A stretch of 64,000 bases of DNA from Streptomyces sp. NBC_01016 (GCF_026341035.1 NZ_JAPEOQ010000001.1:3410001-3474000), one strand, 5' to 3'. Numbered from the stretch's first letter, positions 1 through 9,143 are shown. Numbers and translations: made by a program. Notes: generated by a model from the sequence alone, not told the origin.

Positions 1-223
1 TCGCGATGTCGTCGACCACGAGCGAGACGTTCGGGTTGGCTTCCAGGTTGCGCCACTTCTTGGTCGCGCCCATCGAGTAACCGCCGATCAGGACCGTACC
101 GTCGTCCTGCGGGAAGTAGCCGACGGGGTTGGCCTGCGGCCGCCCCTGCGGGTCGACGGTGGCCATCCGGCCCAGGCGCTGCGACTTCAGGTAGGCGCGT
201 TCGGCATCGCTGAATTCGGTCAT
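1..223 (-). CDS. PPOX-class flavin/F420-dependent oxidoreductase (3' end outside window)
   Basis: Reading leftward from an ATG at 221-223, the 74 visible codons begin MTEFSDAERAYLKSQRLGR and continue with a split-barrel motif (RPQANPVGYFP, then GGYSMGATKKWRN). This is the N-terminal half of the PPOX/pyridoxamine-phosphate-oxidase-like fold. Such proteins bind FMN or F420 and reduce small substrates in the cytoplasm. The substrate cannot be inferred. The rest of the gene lies left of the window. It is 71 bp downstream of, and on the same strand as, the phosphopantetheinyl transferase gene. Confidence 0.8.
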   Translation of the reverse strand, partial: MTEFSDAERAYLKSQRLGRMATVDPQGRPQANPVGYFPQDDGTVLIGGYSMGATKKWRNLEANPNVSLVVDDIA

Positions 224-294
224 GCGGACAGCCAAGCACTCCGGCGGCCCGCGCACATCGGGACGTGGACCCGGACCGCTCCGGGACCGGAGAC

Positions 295-963
295 CTACGC
301 CTCCGGACCGAGCGCGACCGCCGCCGTGTACCCCTCGGGCATCGGCACGTCGCGCAGCGACCAGCCGTCCGGGGCGCCGGGGGAGCCGGCCCGTACGCCC
401 ACGTAGTCGCGGTCGGTGCCGCGGGACAGGCCCGTGCCGAGCCCCTTCAGGTAGGCCTCCTTGCGGACCCAGGCGCGGGCCACGGCGAGCCGGCGCTCCT
501 CCGGTCCCGCGAGCGCCGCCAGCTCCGCGCGCTCGCGCGGGTGCAGCACCGCCGTGAGGTCCTCGGCGACCTTGGCCGAAGGCAGCTCCTCCACATCGGC
601 GCCGACCGGCGCGGGGGCCAGCGCCACCAGGGCGAGGTCACCGCTGTGGGAGAGGGAGAAGTGCGGGCCGGGGGCGTCCGCGAGGGCCGGCCGGCCGTGC
701 GGGCCACCGCAGCCGGGGCAGGCCAGACGCGTGAACCGTACGTCGCCGGGGTCGCGGCCGAGCCGTTCGCCCAGGATGCCGCGGAGCGCGAGATGCGCGG
801 CGACGTAGCGCACCCGGTGCCGGTCGAAGTGGAAGGCGGCGGCGCGACGCGACTCCTCGGCGTCGAGAACACCGGCGCCGTCCCCCGGCGGAGCGCTCCC
901 CGCCGTCGTGACGAGCCACAGCCGGACCGGCCCGGCAGCGGGCAACTCCCGTACGTCGTCCAC
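295..963 (-). CDS. 4'-phosphopantetheinyl transferase superfamily protein
   Basis: The 222-aa product has the Sfp-type PPTase signatures: FSLSHSGDLALVAL, then VGADVEEL (Mg-binding Asp/Glu), then WVRKEAYLKGLGTGL (the W-x-x-K-E-A-x-x-K motif). It would transfer phosphopantetheine from CoA to the Ser of carrier proteins of fatty acid, polyketide or peptide synthases. Length is normal for the Sfp type. The start is a GTG at 961-963, only 3 bp after the stop of the response-regulator gene, so it is probably the last gene of a DedA-kinase-regulator-PPTase operon. The carrier-protein partner is unknown; an orphan ACP lies at 44983. Confidence 0.9.
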   Translation of the reverse strand: MDDVRELPAAGPVRLWLVTTAGSAPPGDGAGVLDAEESRRAAAFHFDRHRVRYVAAHLALRGILGERLGRDPGDVRFTRLACPGCGGPHGRPALADAPGPHFSLSHSGDLALVALAPAPVGADVEELPSAKVAEDLTAVLHPRERAELAALAGPEERRLAVARAWVRKEAYLKGLGTGLSRGTDRDYVGVRAGSPGAPDGWSLRDVPMPEGYTAAVALGPEA

Positions 964-966
964 GCG

Positions 967-1611
967 TCAGGCCTCCAAGTAGCGCAGGACCGCGAGGATC
1001 CGCCGGTTGTAGCCGGTGGCGCGCGGCAGGTCCAGCTTGTCGAAGACCGCGTTCAGATGCTTCTCCACCGCGCTCAGGGACAGGTGCAGTCGCTCGCCGA
1101 TGCCCGTGTTGGTGTGGCCCTGCGCCAGCACCTCCAGGACGTCGCGCTCACGCGGCGTGAGCCCGGACAGGGAGTCGGTGCGCGTGCTGCGCCCCACCAA
1201 CTGCCGTACGACTTCAGGGTCGATGACCGCGCTGCCCGCCCGGATCCGGTCCAGCGCGTCCAGGAACTCCCCGACCCGTGCGACGCGGTCCTTGAGCAGA
1301 TAGCCGATGCCCTCGGCGCCGCCCGCGAGCAACTGCGCCGCATAGGTGCGCTCCACGTGCTGGGAGAGGACCAGCACGCCCGTCGACGGGCGCCGCTCGC
1401 GGATCTCCAGGGCCGCCCGCAGCCCCTCGTCGGTGTGCGTCGGGGGCATCCGGATGTCGACGACCACGACGTCGGGGGCGAGTTCGTCGACGGTGTCGGG
1501 CAGCGCGGTGGCGTCCCCGAGCGCGGCGACGACCTCGTGCCCCTCCTCCGCGAGCAGCCGCACCAGGCCCTCACGCAACAGGGTCGAGTCCTCGGCGATG
1601 ATCAGGCGCAC
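967..1611 (-). CDS. NarL/LuxR-type response regulator
   Basis: The 214-aa product has an N-terminal receiver (VRLIIAEDSTLLREGL with acidic Glu/Asp, phospho-acceptor Asp in VVVVDIRMPP, Lys in YLLKDRV) and a C-terminal LuxR HTH (LTPRERDVLEVLAQGHTN, then LSAVEKHLNAVFDKL). It is the cognate partner of the upstream histidine kinase. The GTG start at 1609-1611 overlaps the kinase stop by 10 bp, which indicates translational coupling. Targets are unknown; the operon also holds a PPTase and a DedA protein, so envelope or secondary-metabolism control is possible but unproven. Confidence 0.93.
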   Translation of the reverse strand: MRLIIAEDSTLLREGLVRLLAEEGHEVVAALGDATALPDTVDELAPDVVVVDIRMPPTHTDEGLRAALEIRERRPSTGVLVLSQHVERTYAAQLLAGGAEGIGYLLKDRVARVGEFLDALDRIRAGSAVIDPEVVRQLVGRSTRTDSLSGLTPRERDVLEVLAQGHTNTGIGERLHLSLSAVEKHLNAVFDKLDLPRATGYNRRILAVLRYLEA

Positions 1612-2741
1612 GGCAGCTCCGCGGTCACGGTGGTGGGTCCCCCCAAGGGGCTGTCGACGCGCAGTCGGCCGTCGAGCGCCTCGACGCGTCCGCGCAGTCC
1701 GCTGAGCCCGGTGCCGGCCGGATCGGCGCCGCCGGTTCCGTCGTCCCGCACCCTGACGGTCAACACGCCTGCCTTGAGGGCGAGTCGGGCCTCGACGTCG
1801 GTGGCGCAGGCGTGCTTGGCCGCGTTCGTCACCGCCTCGGAGACGACGAAGTAGGCGGCGGTCTCCACGAGTTGGGGCAGCGGCCCGGGTACGTCGTAGG
1901 CGAGCCGCAGCGGCACCGGGCTGCGCTCCGCGACGCCGCCCAGCGCCTCGCGCAGGCCCGGCCCGTCGAGCGCCGACGGATACACCCGCCAGGCCACCTC
2001 GCGCAGTTCCGCCAGCACGTCCTGGGACTCCTCGTGGGCCTGCCGCAGCAGTGCCTCGGCCTGCTCCGGGGTACGCCCCGGGCGGCGGGCCCGGCCGAGC
2101 AGCATCGCGAGTGCGACAAGGCGCTGCTGGAGCCCGTCGTGCAGATCGCGCTCGATGCGGCGGCGCTCCGCGTCGACGGCGTGCACGACGGCGGCGCGGC
2201 TGGTGGCGAGTTCGTCGATGCGGCGGCGCAGGAGTTCGCGCTCGGAGGGGCCGAAGGTGTCGCGGGCCAGCCGGGCGTCCAGCGCGTACAGGGAACGCAG
2301 ACCCTGTACGCCCAGGAAGAGCAGGGCGCCGCCGAGCAGGACCTGCCAGAGCAGTTCGGCGGGCCCGACCCGGCCGCCGACCAGGGCGGCGGCGAACACG
2401 GCGGCGATGACGACGCCGAACCCGATCAGGGCGAGCGTCACGGCGGTGACCGTTCCGGCGTAGGCGCGGGTGGCGACGTAGCGCAGGACCTCGCTGTCGC
2501 CGGGCTCGTAGTGCAGCGGGAAGCGGTCGCCGAAGCAGCCGGTGCGGCGGCGCCGGTCGAGGGCGGCGATCCGGCGGGCGCCCGCCGCCAGCGCGGCCCG
2601 TGCCCGGGGGCGGCTCAGCGGCCGGAGAAGGAAGGGGCCGAGGGCGGCGCCTGCGACGGCGAGGTACAGCAGGCCGGTGATCGCGGTGCCGCACCCGAGG
2701 AGCACACCCGTCCCCCTGCGCCCCGCCTGCGTCCACCCCAC
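1602..2741 (-). CDS. NarL-type sensor histidine kinase, membrane-bound
   Basis: The product of about 379 aa (GTG start at 2741) has a hydrophobic N-terminal half with several membrane segments (TAITGLLYLAVAGAAL, VTAVTLALIGFGVVIAAVF, LLWQVLLGGALLFLGV). A HisKA_3 dimerisation box follows (AERRRIERDLHDGLQQRLVAL, phospho-His in RDLHD), then a HATPase domain (FVVSEAVTNAAKHA, DDGTGGAD). No large extracellular sensor is visible, so it probably senses a membrane or lipid-phase signal. It lies 11 bp downstream of the dedA-like gene and overlaps the response regulator. A longer reading frame upstream is the antisense of dedA and was not used. Confidence 0.88.
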   Translation of the reverse strand: MGWTQAGRRGTGVLLGCGTAITGLLYLAVAGAALGPFLLRPLSRPRARAALAAGARRIAALDRRRRTGCFGDRFPLHYEPGDSEVLRYVATRAYAGTVTAVTLALIGFGVVIAAVFAAALVGGRVGPAELLWQVLLGGALLFLGVQGLRSLYALDARLARDTFGPSERELLRRRIDELATSRAAVVHAVDAERRRIERDLHDGLQQRLVALAMLLGRARRPGRTPEQAEALLRQAHEESQDVLAELREVAWRVYPSALDGPGLREALGGVAERSPVPLRLAYDVPGPLPQLVETAAYFVVSEAVTNAAKHACATDVEARLALKAGVLTVRVRDDGTGGADPAGTGLSGLRGRVEALDGRLRVDSPLGGPTTVTAELPCA

Positions 2742-2752
2742 GGGAGCCGAGC

Positions 2753-3430
2753 CTACCGGGGGACGTTCGGCCGACGCTCCCGGTCCCGGTGGCGGCCCCG
2801 GCCGCGCAGCCGCACGACCAGGTACGCCACCAGCGCGACGAGTGCCGCGCCGAGCACCACCTTGGAGATCACGCCCACGTACGTCTCCACCAGGTCCCAC
2901 TGGTCGCCCAGCCAGTAGCCGGCGAGGACCAGCACCGAGTTCCAGACCATCGAGCCGACCGCCGTCAGCGACAGGAACACCGGCAGCGGCATGCGTTCGA
3001 CGCCCGCCGGGATCGAGATCAGGCTGCGGAAGATCGGCACCATCCGGCCCAGCAGCACCGCCTTCGTGCCGTGCCGCTGGAACCACGCCTCCGTCTTCTC
3101 CAGGTCGGACACCTTCACCAGCGGCAGCCGGCCCCACAGCGCGTACATCCGGTCACGGCCGATGACCCGGCCGATCCAGTAGAGGACCGCCGCCCCGACG
3201 ACGGAGCCGAGCGTCGTCCAGAACAGGGCCGAGGCGAGGGATATCGCGCCCTGGCCCGCGGCGAAGCCGGTCAGCGGCAGGATGACCTCGCTCGGCAGCG
3301 GCGGGAAGAGGTTCTCCAGGGCGATCGCGAGCCCCGCTCCGGGGCCGCCGAGCACATCGACGAGATGGGCCGCCCAGCCCGCGATGTCGGTGGTCGGCTC
3401 CGCGGCGGCGACCGAGGTCACGAGGTGCAT
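2753..3430 (-). CDS. DedA family membrane protein
   Basis: The product is 225 aa, starting MHLVTSVAAAEPTTD. It has the DedA/SNARE-associated signature: ENLFPPLPSEVILPLTGF near residue 40, then GRVIGRDRMYALWGR and FLGRMVPIFRSLISIPAG. The family comprises about 5-TM proteins implicated in undecaprenyl-phosphate or phospholipid flipping and membrane homeostasis. The ATG at 3428-3430 was chosen because the upstream in-frame residues are low-complexity. It is the first gene of a probable four-gene operon with the kinase, response regulator and PPTase. Confidence 0.93.
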   Translation of the reverse strand: MHLVTSVAAAEPTTDIAGWAAHLVDVLGGPGAGLAIALENLFPPLPSEVILPLTGFAAGQGAISLASALFWTTLGSVVGAAVLYWIGRVIGRDRMYALWGRLPLVKVSDLEKTEAWFQRHGTKAVLLGRMVPIFRSLISIPAGVERMPLPVFLSLTAVGSMVWNSVLVLAGYWLGDQWDLVETYVGVISKVVLGAALVALVAYLVVRLRGRGRHRDRERRPNVPR

Positions 3431-3566
3431 ACGAGGTCTCCTGGCAGGGGCGTCCCGGCACCGGCGTCGCGGCACCGGAGGTCCGGTACGCCGAGGCTGC
3501 TGCCTCGACTCCTGTCCAGGCTAGGAACCGCAGCTCATGGCCACTACGAGGGTAACCGTTTGGCAA

Positions 3567-3584
3567 AGTGCGGTGATCCGCACT
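3567..3584 (-). terminator. Hairpin downstream of the DUF456 gene
   Basis: AGTGCGG-TGAT-CCGCACT is a perfect 7-bp stem with a 4-nt loop, followed on the minus strand by TTTGCC. It lies 33 bp after the DUF456 stop and before the dedA promoter region, as expected for an intrinsic terminator, although the T-run is short. Confidence 0.5.
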
Positions 3585-3617
3585 CATGACCCCGCGGTTT
3601 TCCGCAGGGTGCGGGGC

Positions 3618-4106
3618 TCACCCCCAGATGACCGCGCCCAGCCACGCCCCCACGATCAGCAGGCACGCGAACAGCTCCGCCAGCACGCTGGAGCCGCCCG
3701 CCCGCATGGCCGTGCGTGTCGACGCGAGCGCGTCGCCGTGGCCCCCGAGCCGCAGCCGCTCCGATACGTAGATCCCGCCCATGAACCCCGGCACCGCCCC
3801 GACCACCGGCACCACGCAGAACCCGATCACCGCGCCCGCGCCCGCCCAGAACTCCAGGCGGCGGGTCGCGCCCGCCTGCCGGAGGCGGCGCGGTGGCAGC
3901 TGCCAGCGCAGCACCTGGGAGGCCAGCAGGACGACGGTGGCGCCGACGAGGACACCCCAGGCCAGCCCGTTCGGATCCCGCAGCGCCCACACGGCGAGTG
4001 CGGCCCACACGAGCCACGATCCGGGTACGCCCGGCACCAGTACCCCGCACAGGCCCAGCACCATCACGGCGCCGACCAGGAGGAGTTCCCACGCTCCCAT
4101 GTGCAC
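3618..4106 (-). CDS. DUF456 domain-containing membrane protein
   Basis: The small integral membrane protein (162 aa from the GTG at 4106; an ATG at 4100 and a GTG at 4118 are alternatives) has three to four hydrophobic segments. It carries the DUF456 pattern: LCGVLVPGVPGSWLVWAAL, EFWAGAGAVIGFCVVPVVG, PGFMGGIYVSERLR. GGGGGA lies just upstream of the chosen GTG. Function is unknown in the family. It is monocistronic by appearance, with a hairpin after its stop. Confidence 0.82.
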   Translation of the reverse strand: MHMGAWELLLVGAVMVLGLCGVLVPGVPGSWLVWAALAVWALRDPNGLAWGVLVGATVVLLASQVLRWQLPPRRLRQAGATRRLEFWAGAGAVIGFCVVPVVGAVPGFMGGIYVSERLRLGGHGDALASTRTAMRAGGSSVLAELFACLLIVGAWLGAVIWG

Positions 4107-4194
4107 AGGGTCCCCCACGTGCGGCGAAAGCGCAGGTCAACAGAGTCTCAATGAGGTCTCATCGGGCTCGGCGGGCTCATCGGGCGCATCGGGC

Positions 4195-5175
4195 TCACCG
4201 CGCCACCCAGCCCCGTTCGTACGCATGCCACCCGAGCTGCAGTCGCGTGGTCACGCCCGCCAGCTCCATCAGCCGTTTCACCCGTCGCTGCACCGTCCTG
4301 AGCCCCAGGTCCAGCTGCTTGGCCACGCTCGCGTCGGTCAGGCCGGCGAGCAGCAGCGAGAGGATCTCCAGGTCGAGGCCGTCGGGACCCTCCGTGCCGG
4401 CCTCCGCCACCTCGCCCGCCGCGCCAAGGCGTAGCGGCAGCGCCTGCCGCCAGACCGCCTCGAAGAGTCCGCTCAGTGTTTCGAGCAGCCCGCTCGCGTG
4501 CACCACGAGCGCGGCGGGCTCGCCATGGTGCCGGGTCAGCGGCACCATGGCGAGCGTCCCGTCGGCGATCACCAGCTTCGTCGGCACCCGGTCCACGACC
4601 CGCACCTGCTCGTCCCTGCCGATCGCCGCCGACAGCTCGGTCAGGCCCGTCGGCATGGCGAGCACCTCGCGTTCGAGGACGACGCGGTAGCCGACGCCCC
4701 GGCTGACGGCCTGCGCCTCCGCGTCGTTCTCCGTGGCGGGCACCGCGATCGGGTTGCCGGTGACCAGCGCGCACACCTCCTCGGTCGCGCCGAGCTGGAT
4801 CTGCAGGAACCGCTGGGCCGCGGCCGCCGCCCCGGTCACCACCTCGACCAGGTCGTGCGCGGCGGGCTCGGTGGCCTGCGCCCGGAACTCCGCGGCGAGC
4901 CGGGCGGCCGCAAGCTCCGCCTCGTCCAGCTCGTGCCGCCGCTGGGTGAGCAGCGCGCCGAGCGCGACCCCGGGCGGCGCCGCGACCCAGCGCCCGGGGC
5001 GCGCCGACGACTGGGCGGCGAGCCCGTGCTGCTCAAGGCGGCGCAGCGCGTGCTCGGTCTCGTGCTCGGCGCGGGTGAGGCGCCGTGCCAGGTCGGGGAC
5101 GTCGGCCGCGCCCACCGCGACGAGCGCCCGGTAGGCCGCCTCGTGCCCCTCGTCCAGACCTATCGCGTGCAGCAT
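4195..5175 (-). CDS. Helix-turn-helix regulator, divergent from the subtilase
   Basis: The 326-aa protein starts MLHAIGLDEGHEAAYRALV. An N-terminal TrmB-like winged helix (DVPDLARRLTRAEHETEHAL, residues 20-60) is followed by a middle region resembling a ligand or effector domain. The C-terminus is a LuxR-like HTH (LDLEILSLLLAGLTDASVAK, then GLRTVQRRVKRLMELAG). This architecture is common in Streptomyces regulators of unknown signal. It is transcribed away from the secreted subtilase gene with 192 bp between them, including a perfect inverted repeat at 5319-5340, so it is the best candidate to control that protease. The ATG is at 5173-5175. Confidence 0.85.
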   Translation of the reverse strand: MLHAIGLDEGHEAAYRALVAVGAADVPDLARRLTRAEHETEHALRRLEQHGLAAQSSARPGRWVAAPPGVALGALLTQRRHELDEAELAAARLAAEFRAQATEPAAHDLVEVVTGAAAAAQRFLQIQLGATEEVCALVTGNPIAVPATENDAEAQAVSRGVGYRVVLEREVLAMPTGLTELSAAIGRDEQVRVVDRVPTKLVIADGTLAMVPLTRHHGEPAALVVHASGLLETLSGLFEAVWRQALPLRLGAAGEVAEAGTEGPDGLDLEILSLLLAGLTDASVAKQLDLGLRTVQRRVKRLMELAGVTTRLQLGWHAYERGWVAR

Positions 5176-5318
5176 CCGGCGATCCCCTCCCCAGTGAACC
5201 GTTCCAACACCCCCCCGTGGCGGGAAACGGCCACGGCACATTCCCGCCGCACCCATCTTCCCTGTACCGGCCATCACTCTGCCAATGTGGCGCCACCGCA
5301 GCACCAACACCCGTCGGG

Positions 5319-5340
5319 AATACGGCCTTTGGACCGTATT
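5319..5340. promoter_or_regulatory. Perfect inverted repeat before the subtilase gene (candidate operator)
   Basis: AATACGG-N8-CCGTATT is a perfect 7-bp-arm palindrome, locally AT-rich, ending 27 bp before the subtilase ATG and 143 bp from the divergent HTH regulator gene. Position suggests an operator overlapping the promoter or 5' leader; a leader hairpin is the alternative. Confidence 0.5.
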
Positions 5341-5367
5341 GACCCGCGCTTCTACTTGGGGAGAGCG

Positions 5368-8300
5368 ATGCGCCCGATATCGCGTGCGGCCCTGGGCACG
5401 GCGACCGCCGTCGTCCTGGGCATCACCGCGGCCGTCCCGTCCGGGGCCCTGGAGGGGAGGACCCCGGACGGCGGCCGGCCGCTCGTCGGCAGCCCCGCCG
5501 CCGCTGCCAAGAGCTCCGCGGTCACGGTCACGCTGGTCACAGGCGACCGCGTCGTCGTCACCACCGACGCCGAAGGGCGCCCCACGGCGGCGGCCCTGCC
5601 CGCCGCCGACGGCAGCACCCCGCTGCTGCAGACCAGGCAGTCGGGCAAGGACCTGTACGTCTACCCGGACAGCGCCGCGAAGGCGCTCGCCGGGGGCCGC
5701 GTCGACGAGGAACTCTTCAACGTCACCGGCCTGATCCGGCAGGGCTACGACGACCAGCACAGCGCGACGCTGCCGCTCATCGCCACCTACGACAAGTCCG
5801 TCGACGTGGCCCGCAGCGCGCCCGCCGCACCGCGCGGCGCGCAGCGCGGCCTCGTCCTCGACCCGGTCGACGGCGTCGCGTTGAAGGCCGACAAGAAGAA
5901 GGCCGCCGACTTCTGGGACGACGTCTCAAGTCCCCGCTCCCGCGCGGCCGGTGACCTGAAGAAGCTCTGGCTCGACGCCAAGGTCGAGTCGCTCCTTGCC
6001 GACTCCACGAAGCAGGTGCACGCCGACGAGGCGTGGGCCGCGGGCTACGACGGCAAGGGCACCAAGGTCGCCGTCCTCGACACCGGCGTCGACACCGAAC
6101 ACCCCGACCTCAAGGGCCGCGTCGCCGAGTCGAAGAACTTCACCGACTCCGCCGACGCCGACGACCACCAGGGCCACGGCACCCACACCACGTCCACGGT
6201 CGGCGGCTCCGGAGCGGCGAGCGGCGGCAAGGAGAAGGGCGTCGCCCCGGGCGCCACGCTGCTCAACGGCAAGGTCCTCAACGACGGTGGCTCCGGCGCC
6301 ACTTCGTGGATCATCGCCGGCATGCAGTGGGCCGTCGACCAGAAGGCCGACGTGGTGTCCATGTCGCTGGGCAACCCGGACGAGCTGGACTGCTCCGACC
6401 CCATGTCGCAGGCCACGCAGGAACTCGCGCGATCCTCGAAGGACACGCTCTTCGTCATCGCGGCGGGCAACTCCGGGCCGAGCCTCAACACGGTCTCCTC
6501 GCCGGGCTGCGTGCCCGAGGTGCTCACCGTCGGCGCCGTCGACAGCGACGACGAGACCGCGAGCTTCTCCAGCCGCAGCCCCGTGCGGCGCACCCACACC
6601 CTCAAGCCCGAGATCGCCGCGCCGGGCGTCGACATCAAGGCGGCCGCCGCGGGCGGCCGGGGCGTGTACGCGTACCAGTCCATGAGCGGTACGTCGATGG
6701 CGACGCCGCACGTCGCGGGCGCCGCCGCCCTCGTCAAGCAGCGCCACCCCGACTGGACGGCGCAGCAGGTCAAGCAGGCGCTCGTCGCGTCCGCCGACGC
6801 CGACATCCCCGGTGACACCCGGGAGACCGGCGGCGGCCGGCTCGACGTGAAGGCCGCCGTCGACCAGAAGGTCCTCGGCGCGGGCGCCGTGCAGGGCGGC
6901 ACCTTCAACTGGCCGCAGGACAGCAGCGACCGCACCACCGTCCAGGTGCCGTACACCAACACCACTGACAAACCGGTGAAGTTGAGCCTCGACGTCGACG
7001 GCGTCACCGGCAACGACGGCTCCGCCGTGAAGTCCCAGGTCGCCCGGCTCGGCGCCCGCACGGTCACCGTCCCGGCGGGCGGCACCGCTCAGGTCCCGCT
7101 GACCGTCGACCCGACCGCACACCTCACGAAGGCCCAGTACGGCGACGTCACCGGCCGGATCCTCGCCACCGGGCCGGGCGGCGTGCACCTGAGCACCCCG
7201 TTCTCGCTGTACGTCCAGCCGGAGACCGTCACCCTGCGCGTCAAGGTCGTCGACCGGCAGGGGAATCCGGCCACCGCCGGTTCCTCGCTCGACCTCGTCG
7301 GCACCGACGACGCGTCCGGCGAGCGGCGCGTCAACGACGGCGCCGCCGACCAGACGTACCAGGTCAGGCCCGGTGCGTACGCCCTGTCGGCGTTCGTCGC
7401 GACGCCGGAGACCGAGGGCACGCTGATCGGGTCCGCGACGTTCCTGGGGCGTCCGCAGCTGAACCTGACCAAGGACACCACCGTCGTCCTCGACGCCCGC
7501 AAGGCCCACAGACTGAGCGTGAAGACGGACCGGGAGAGCGAGGTGCGCGGCGCCACCCTCGGGTTCGCCCGCACCTTCGGCGAGGACAACTGGCTGCACG
7601 CGGCGAGCATTCAGGGCTCGCGCACCGTGCGCGGCTACTACGCCGATGTCCAGGGCGAGGTCCGCGACGGCGACTTCGAGTTCGACAGCTTCTGGCGCGC
7701 GGCCGCCCCGCAGATCAGCGAGTTCGGTGTGGTCGACGGGCCCGCGCTGCACCCGGTGACCAGCTCCACTAACTCCTCGAACCTCGACGGCACGGGGACC
7801 TCCGAGGTCGTCTCCGCGGGGGCCGGAACCGCCGATGAACTGGCGGCTGCCAAGGGCAAGTTGGCGTTGGTGAAGCTGCCAGAGGGTGGCTCCGCGGGCA
7901 CGGTCGCGCAGGCCGCGATCAAGGCGGGCGTCAAGGGGGTCGTCCTGTACCGGGAGGCCGCGGGCCGCTGGTACCCGACCGTCGGCTTCGTCGGCGCGCA
8001 GATCCCGATGCTCGGCCTTGAGGCGGCGGAGGGCGCGGCGCTCGCCGGGCGGATCGCGGCCGGGACCACGACACTCCGCTGGAAGGCGACGGCGAAGAGC
8101 CCGTACGTCTACACGCTCGCGTTCCCCGAGACCGGGCAGATCCGCGACGACCGCGGCTACCGGGTGTCGGACCGGAACCTCGCCACGAACAAGGCCACGT
8201 ACAAGGCGATGGGCGCGGCCACGGACTACGTCGACCTGCCGTCGGTGTCCCGGCCCACCGGACTGACCACATCCTTCGGGGACTTCGCCCTGGTCGCCGC

Positions 8301-9123
8301 GCCGTCCACCCGCACCGAGCTGTACTCGCCCGGTGCGACCGGCTACGGCCACCAGGTGTCCAGCAGCTTCCCGTGGGGCGAGTTCATGATCGACCCGGTA
8401 CGGACGTACGAGAAGGGGGAGAAGCGCGCCGAGGAGTGGTACGGCGGCGCGATGGCCCCCACCACGCCGCTCGACGCCTCTGGCAAGCAGGCGCTCGCCG
8501 CGGAACGCCAGGGCAATCTGATCGGCGTCGCCCCCGGATTCTGGGGCGACGGTGAACACCAGGGCGTCCAGGGCTCGTTCGGCGACGTCGGCGGCGTCGA
8601 GCTCAAGCGGAACGGGGAGACCGTGGGCTCCACCGGCTGGCCGTACGGCGCCTTCACGGTCCCGTCCGGGGACGCGGCGTACGAACTCACGCTGAACACA
8701 ATGAAGTTGAACGGCGGCAAGACCTGGCTCCGTTCCCCGCAGACCACAACGACATGGGCGTTCCGCTCGCACGAGGAGGAGAACACGTACTCGCAGGGCA
8801 TCCCGCTGCTCTTCCCGCGGATGACGTTCCCCGAGGACGGCATGAAGACGCTCGCCGCGAAGGACGGCCAGAAGGTCGCCCTGACGGCGACGGGTCACGC
8901 GGGCTACGAGCCGGGCGCCCTGACGAAGGCCGCGCTCTCGTACTCGTACGACGGTGGGGAGACCTGGACCGAGGCGAAGACCTCGAAGCGGGACGGCAAG
9001 TGGACCGCGACGGTCGACCACGCGGGGGCCTCCGGCAAGCAGGTCACCCTCAAGGTCCAACTGACGGACGCGAAGGGCAACTCGGTCACGCAGACGGTGA
9101 ACCGGGCGTACGACGTGCATTAG
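5368..9123 (+). CDS. Secreted S8 family serine peptidase (large subtilase)
   Basis: The 1251-aa precursor has a signal peptide (RPISRAALGTATAVVLGITA). The subtilisin triad is intact: Asp238 in VAVLDTGVDTEHPDL, His270 in GHGTHTTSTVGG, Ser443 in GTSMATPHVAGAAALV, with oxyanion Asn368 in AAGNSGP. After the catalytic domain (about 220-500) come beta-rich domains and a PA-like segment (about 810-890, KLALVKLPEGGSAGTVAQA). The last 100 residues look Ig-like. It hydrolyses extracellular protein; specificity is unknown. GGGGAG precedes the ATG at 5368. It is probably monocistronic, with a hairpin after the stop. Confidence 0.95.
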   Translation: MRPISRAALGTATAVVLGITAAVPSGALEGRTPDGGRPLVGSPAAAAKSSAVTVTLVTGDRVVVTTDAEGRPTAAALPAADGSTPLLQTRQSGKDLYVYPDSAAKALAGGRVDEELFNVTGLIRQGYDDQHSATLPLIATYDKSVDVARSAPAAPRGAQRGLVLDPVDGVALKADKKKAADFWDDVSSPRSRAAGDLKKLWLDAKVESLLADSTKQVHADEAWAAGYDGKGTKVAVLDTGVDTEHPDLKGRVAESKNFTDSADADDHQGHGTHTTSTVGGSGAASGGKEKGVAPGATLLNGKVLNDGGSGATSWIIAGMQWAVDQKADVVSMSLGNPDELDCSDPMSQATQELARSSKDTLFVIAAGNSGPSLNTVSSPGCVPEVLTVGAVDSDDETASFSSRSPVRRTHTLKPEIAAPGVDIKAAAAGGRGVYAYQSMSGTSMATPHVAGAAALVKQRHPDWTAQQVKQALVASADADIPGDTRETGGGRLDVKAAVDQKVLGAGAVQGGTFNWPQDSSDRTTVQVPYTNTTDKPVKLSLDVDGVTGNDGSAVKSQVARLGARTVTVPAGGTAQVPLTVDPTAHLTKAQYGDVTGRILATGPGGVHLSTPFSLYVQPETVTLRVKVVDRQGNPATAGSSLDLVGTDDASGERRVNDGAADQTYQVRPGAYALSAFVATPETEGTLIGSATFLGRPQLNLTKDTTVVLDARKAHRLSVKTDRESEVRGATLGFARTFGEDNWLHAASIQGSRTVRGYYADVQGEVRDGDFEFDSFWRAAAPQISEFGVVDGPALHPVTSSTNSSNLDGTGTSEVVSAGAGTADELAAAKGKLALVKLPEGGSAGTVAQAAIKAGVKGVVLYREAAGRWYPTVGFVGAQIPMLGLEAAEGAALAGRIAAGTTTLRWKATAKSPYVYTLAFPETGQIRDDRGYRVSDRNLATNKATYKAMGAATDYVDLPSVSRPTGLTTSFGDFALVAAPSTRTELYSPGATGYGHQVSSSFPWGEFMIDPVRTYEKGEKRAEEWYGGAMAPTTPLDASGKQALAAERQGNLIGVAPGFWGDGEHQGVQGSFGDVGGVELKRNGETVGSTGWPYGAFTVPSGDAAYELTLNTMKLNGGKTWLRSPQTTTTWAFRSHEEENTYSQGIPLLFPRMTFPEDGMKTLAAKDGQKVALTATGHAGYEPGALTKAALSYSYDGGETWTEAKTSKRDGKWTATVDHAGASGKQVTLKVQLTDAKGNSVTQTVNRAYDVH

Positions 9124-9143
9124 TTCGGACGCTCACCCGATCC

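Noticed and set aside
265..1854. 529-codon plus-strand open frame opposite PPTase and response regulator
   Set aside because: Product is low-complexity Arg/Gly/Val-rich with no domain. It is the antisense of two clearly recognisable genes.
5926..9120. 1064-codon minus-strand frame opposite the subtilase
   Set aside because: Typical GC-rich antisense shadow rich in R, G, V, D. The plus strand encodes an intact subtilase triad.
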